From Sedimenticola sp. (GTDB lineage: Bacteria; Pseudomonadota; Gammaproteobacteria; Chromatiales; Chromatiaceae): a DNA stretch of 64,000 bases. The notes beneath the pieces are model-generated. The model saw nothing but the letters and a program-made list of their open reading frames with translations, made no database searches and was not told the DNA's origin. The DNA lies in contig JAMOLT010000010.1 in NCBI GenBank assembly GCA_027068915.1, positions 186,001-250,000 of the forward strand, in the 5' to 3' direction. Numbering within the stretch: position 1 is the stretch's first letter; every line of letters begins with the position of its first letter. The position numbers and the translations under genes were made by a program. Shown here piece after piece: positions 61,545 to 64,000 of the stretch.

Positions 61545-61694
61545 AGGCTGTTGAAAAACATCGCTTTTCAACAGCCTGTATGCCGTACAAGGACGTGCGG
61601 CCATTTTCAATGGCTATAAGTCATTGAAAATGGAGGAAAGACAAAATCACATTTTTGTCTTTCCGGGTTAAAAAAAGCCATGAAGGCTTTTTTT
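61545..61694. repeat. Run of four perfect hairpins between nadE and glnB
   Basis: In order: AGGCTGTTGAAAA/TTTTCAACAGCCT (61545-61557 and 61565-61577), CCATTTTCAATG/CATTGAAAATGG (61601-61612 and 61622-61633), GGAAAGACAAAA/TTTTGTCTTTCC (61635-61646 and 61653-61664) and AAAAAAAGCC/GGCTTTTTTT (61670-61679 and 61685-61694). The last is a standard terminator for nadE on the minus strand. The first three have 12-13 bp arms and look like REP-type or terminal-repeat remnants. Confidence 0.9.
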
Positions 61695-61703
61695 AACATC
61701 CTG

Positions 61704-63308
61704 TTAGTAACCATTGACGATAGGATAACGCCGGTCGCGCCCATATGCACGCCGGGTGACTTTCACCCCCGGCGGAGCCTGACGGCGCTTGTATTCATTT
61801 CTGTCCACCATGCGCGTGATGCGTTGCACCAGCTGCTCTTCAAAGCCAGCTGCCACAACCTCCCGCACTCCCTGATCCTGCTCCACATAACGCCGGAGTA
61901 TCTCGTCCAGAATATCATATGGCGGCAAGCTGTCCGTATCCTGTTGATCCGGGCGCAATTCCGCAGACGGTGGCCGTACGATGACTCGTTCGGGAATGAC
62001 TTCTGCATCCCGGTTACGCCAGCGCGACAGCTTATACACCATGGTCTTGAACACGTCTTTCAGCGGAGCAAAACCGCCGGCCATATCGCCATACAAGGTT
62101 GCATAGCCCACGGACATCTCGCTCTTGTTGCCGGTCGTCAGCAGCATGCGCCCGCTTTTGTTACTGATCGCCATGAGAATGATGCCCCGGCAACGCGCCT
62201 GGATATTCTCTTCGGTAACATCCATGGGCTGCCCGGAAAACTCCTCCCGCAGCATTTCCAGGAATGCATTGAAGGCGGGCTCGATGGGGATGATGCTGTG
62301 CTTTACTCCCATGCGGCGCGCTTGTTCCAGAGCATCTTCATTGCTCATGTCGGCGGTATAGCGGGACGGCATGAGCACCACTTCCACCTGGTCTGCCCCC
62401 AGGGCATCGACGGCAATGGCCAGGGTCAATGCCGAGTCAATACCTCCGGAAAGCCCCAGCACCACACCATGGAAGCCGGTTTTTCCCACATAGTCACGAA
62501 CTCCCGTCACCAGGGCGCGATAGATCATCTCTTCTTCATCCGGGCAGGGAGTCACTGTTCCCGGCAATGGCTGCCCGCCCTCCCTGAACCGGATCGCTTC
62601 GACGGATTGTGCAAAAAAAATGCTGCGCTGAAGGATTTTTCCTGCCGCATCCACGACGAAAGAGGCGCCATCGAAAACCAGTTCATCCTGCCCGCCAACC
62701 AGGTTCACATAGATCACTGGAAGACCATTTTCCCGGGCGCGCCGGGACACCATCTGCTCCCGCTCCCTGCCTTTCCCGGTCTGGTATGGCGAGGCATTCA
62801 GATTGAGTATCAGCTGCGCCCCGGCGGTGGCGGCCTTGCGGGCGGGCTCAGGCAGCCAAATGTCTTCACAGATGGTCAAGCCTGCGGGAATCCCCGCGAC
62901 ATCCACCACGCAGGGATTTTCGCCCGGGGTAAAATAGCGCTTTTCATCAAATACGCTGTAGTTGGGCAGCTCCGCCTTGAAGTATTCCGCCACCAGCACA
63001 CCGTCACGAATAACCCCGGCTGCATTGTACAGCTTCCCATCCTGCCGCCGGGGATAGCCAAGCACCAGATCAATGCCGGAAATCTGCTGCCGTATGGACG
63101 TCAGTGCATCTTCGACAGCAGAAAGAAACTCCGGGCGCAGTAGCAGGTCTTCCGGAGGATAACCACACAGGCAAAGCTCGGGAAACACCACCGCGGACGC
63201 TCCCTGCTCATCTCGCGCCTGTACGGCAAAATCCAGTACCCGCCGGACATTGCCCCTGATATCTCCAACCAGAAAATCACCTTGGGCAAGGGCAATGGCT
63301 GCTGGCAT
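61704..63308 (-). CDS. nadE: Glutamine-dependent NAD+ synthetase
   Basis: A 534-residue two-domain enzyme. The N-terminal nitrilase-type glutaminase has Glu44 (PELCLCGYPPEDLL), Lys110 (FKAELPNYSVFDEKRYF) and Cys146 (LTICEDIW). The C-terminal synthetase has the pyrophosphate loop LGLSGGIDSALTLAIAVDALG (about residue 290) and TGNKSEMSVGYATLYGDMAG. It converts nicotinate adenine dinucleotide to NAD+ with ATP and glutamine. Complete. Confidence 0.97.
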   Translation of the reverse strand: MPAAIALAQGDFLVGDIRGNVRRVLDFAVQARDEQGASAVVFPELCLCGYPPEDLLLRPEFLSAVEDALTSIRQQISGIDLVLGYPRRQDGKLYNAAGVIRDGVLVAEYFKAELPNYSVFDEKRYFTPGENPCVVDVAGIPAGLTICEDIWLPEPARKAATAGAQLILNLNASPYQTGKGREREQMVSRRARENGLPVIYVNLVGGQDELVFDGASFVVDAAGKILQRSIFFAQSVEAIRFREGGQPLPGTVTPCPDEEEMIYRALVTGVRDYVGKTGFHGVVLGLSGGIDSALTLAIAVDALGADQVEVVLMPSRYTADMSNEDALEQARRMGVKHSIIPIEPAFNAFLEMLREEFSGQPMDVTEENIQARCRGIILMAISNKSGRMLLTTGNKSEMSVGYATLYGDMAGGFAPLKDVFKTMVYKLSRWRNRDAEVIPERVIVRPPSAELRPDQQDTDSLPPYDILDEILRRYVEQDQGVREVVAAGFEEQLVQRITRMVDRNEYKRRQAPPGVKVTRRAYGRDRRYPIVNGY

Positions 63309-63385
63309 CTGGCGACATCTCCAATTCTCGGGAAAGAGTGATAAAGTAACACAAAGAATCAGGGTTTTTTAGTATCCTTTTATAC

Positions 63386-63595
63386 ATGAAAATAATCTTT
63401 CTGTTAATTGCCGTGTTCCTCATCTGGTGGGTTCTTCGAACCTTGCGCAGCGGGCGAGCCGCCGCATCCAAACCGCAAATCAAGGATATGCTTTCCTGCA
63501 AATATTGTGGCCTGCATATTCCGGAAGACGAAGCAGTCCAGCACAATAGCAAGTCTTATTGCAGCAAGGAGCATGCACAAAAGGACAACCCCTGA
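63386..63595 (+). CDS. PP0621-family small zinc-finger-like membrane protein
   Basis: A 69-residue protein with one membrane helix at the N-terminus (MKIIFLLIAVFLIWWVLRTL) and a C-terminal Cys motif MLSCKYCGLHIPEDEAV..SYCSKEH (C..C and C...H), as in the PP0621 family. Its stop overlaps the PilS start (TGATG), the usual gene order ahead of pilSR. Function unknown. Confidence 0.85.
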   Translation: MKIIFLLIAVFLIWWVLRTLRSGRAAASKPQIKDMLSCKYCGLHIPEDEAVQHNSKSYCSKEHAQKDNP

Positions 63596-64000
63596 TGCGC
63601 GCTGACCGCCTGGCAGAACGACTGGTTATCATGCCGGAGCCCCAGGCTCGCAACAAGCGATTGATGCGCCTGTATTTTACCTACCGGGTCATACTTTCCA
63701 TCGGACTGCTGGTCTTCAGCATGGCAAATACAGGCTCTTCCTTTCTTGGCGCCACCGCCCCCGCCCTCCATATCATCACTATCCTGGCTTACCTGGTTCT
63801 CGCCATCGCTTCTCTGGCGCTGAGCTTTTTCGATCTGGATTCCATGCAGTTGGAATACGCCTTCGCCATGCTGGTTGACAGCGTTGTGATCAGCATCCTG
63901 CTGTATACCTCCGGGGGAGCAGAATCCGGATTGGGGATACTGCTGGGCATCTCCATTGCATTTGGCGCCCAAGGCATGCCGACACGCATCGCCATGCTTT
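63595..64000 (+). CDS. pilS: PilS-like sensor histidine kinase, N-terminal part (cut by window edge)
   Basis: The first 135 residues of a sensor with several membrane helices (YFTYRVILSIGLLVFSMA, IITILAYLVLAIASLALSFF, FAMLVDSVVISILLYTSGG, GLGILLGISIAFG) as in PilS, which senses the major pilin in the membrane and controls pilA with PilR. Kinase domains lie beyond the window. The preceding PP0621 gene supports the name. Confidence 0.8.
   Translation, partial: MRADRLAERLVIMPEPQARNKRLMRLYFTYRVILSIGLLVFSMANTGSSFLGATAPALHIITILAYLVLAIASLALSFFDLDSMQLEYAFAMLVDSVVISILLYTSGGAESGLGILLGISIAFGAQGMPTRIAML

Overview
The window is a dense chromosomal stretch of a Gram-negative, sulfur-oxidising gammaproteobacterium. 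The evidence is a complete thiosulfate-oxidising sox set (soxX, A, K, Y, Z, B), a type IV pilus minor-pilin and pilY1 cluster, gammaproteobacterial housekeeping genes (gmk-yicC, rph, rdgB, ispH, nadE, glnB, mutM, hisI) and the start of a pilS-like kinase. A Chromatiales/Thiolapillus-like host is a plausible guess from the gene set only. No rRNA, tRNA, CRISPR array, prophage or complete insertion sequence was seen; mobile DNA is limited to short transposase-less inverted-repeat elements.

Layout. 1-2.3 kb: a TetR-controlled RND efflux operon with two tandem palindromic operators. 2.4-5.6 kb: single genes (CBS protein, GNAT, a secreted esterase whose N-terminus lies inside a 200 bp repeat, bacteriohemerythrin). 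5.6-8.5 kb: an HDOD protein and a GspE/PilB ATPase. 8.7-15.5 kb: two divergent DUF1800-DUF1501 pairs. 15.9-19.3 kb: an FHA protein, a membrane Ser/Thr kinase and a PP2C phosphatase. 19.3-21.3 kb: a hydantoinase A-type protein. 21.5-25.8 kb: a GldA/F/G-like ABC exporter operon, then mutM. 25.8-28.1 kb: VIT-family protein, DUF211, gmk and yicC on the minus strand. 28.2-30.7 kb: a second kinase/PP2C pair, then rph. 30.7-32.5 kb: a DUF3379 protein and a bufferin-type (BufA1) peptide with a DoxX protein. 32.6-36.1 kb: a four-gene GMC-oxidoreductase/thiol-redox operon. 36.2-39.6 kb: rdgB, a papain-like protease fused to an alpha/beta hydrolase, and ispH. 39.7-46.6 kb: two FimT/GspH pseudopilins, PilV, PilW, PilX, PilY1 and PilE. 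46.7-51.1 kb: a DUF4124 protein, ThiO, and a TtrSR-like two-component system. 51.4-55.7 kb: sox. 55.9-64 kb: mostly housekeeping genes (PTPS-like, gloB, hisI, BolA-like, glutaredoxin, PhoU-like, SUMF1-like, glnB, nadE) and the PilS start.

How parts may work together. The sensor kinase and regulator directly upstream of sox, with leader hairpins ahead of soxX, suggest sulfur-compound control of thiosulfate oxidation (inference). No soxCD lies here, which fits organisms that store or otherwise process sulfane sulfur. The two kinase/phosphatase sets, one next to the paired DUF1800/DUF1501 secretory proteins, suggest reversible Ser/Thr phosphorylation of envelope functions.

Most notable: the protease-hydrolase fusion (36784-38574), the doubled DUF1800/DUF1501 locus with its kinase module, two families of small inverted-repeat elements at gene starts and ends, a bufferin gene without its usual modification enzymes, and a run of four perfect hairpins between glnB and nadE.
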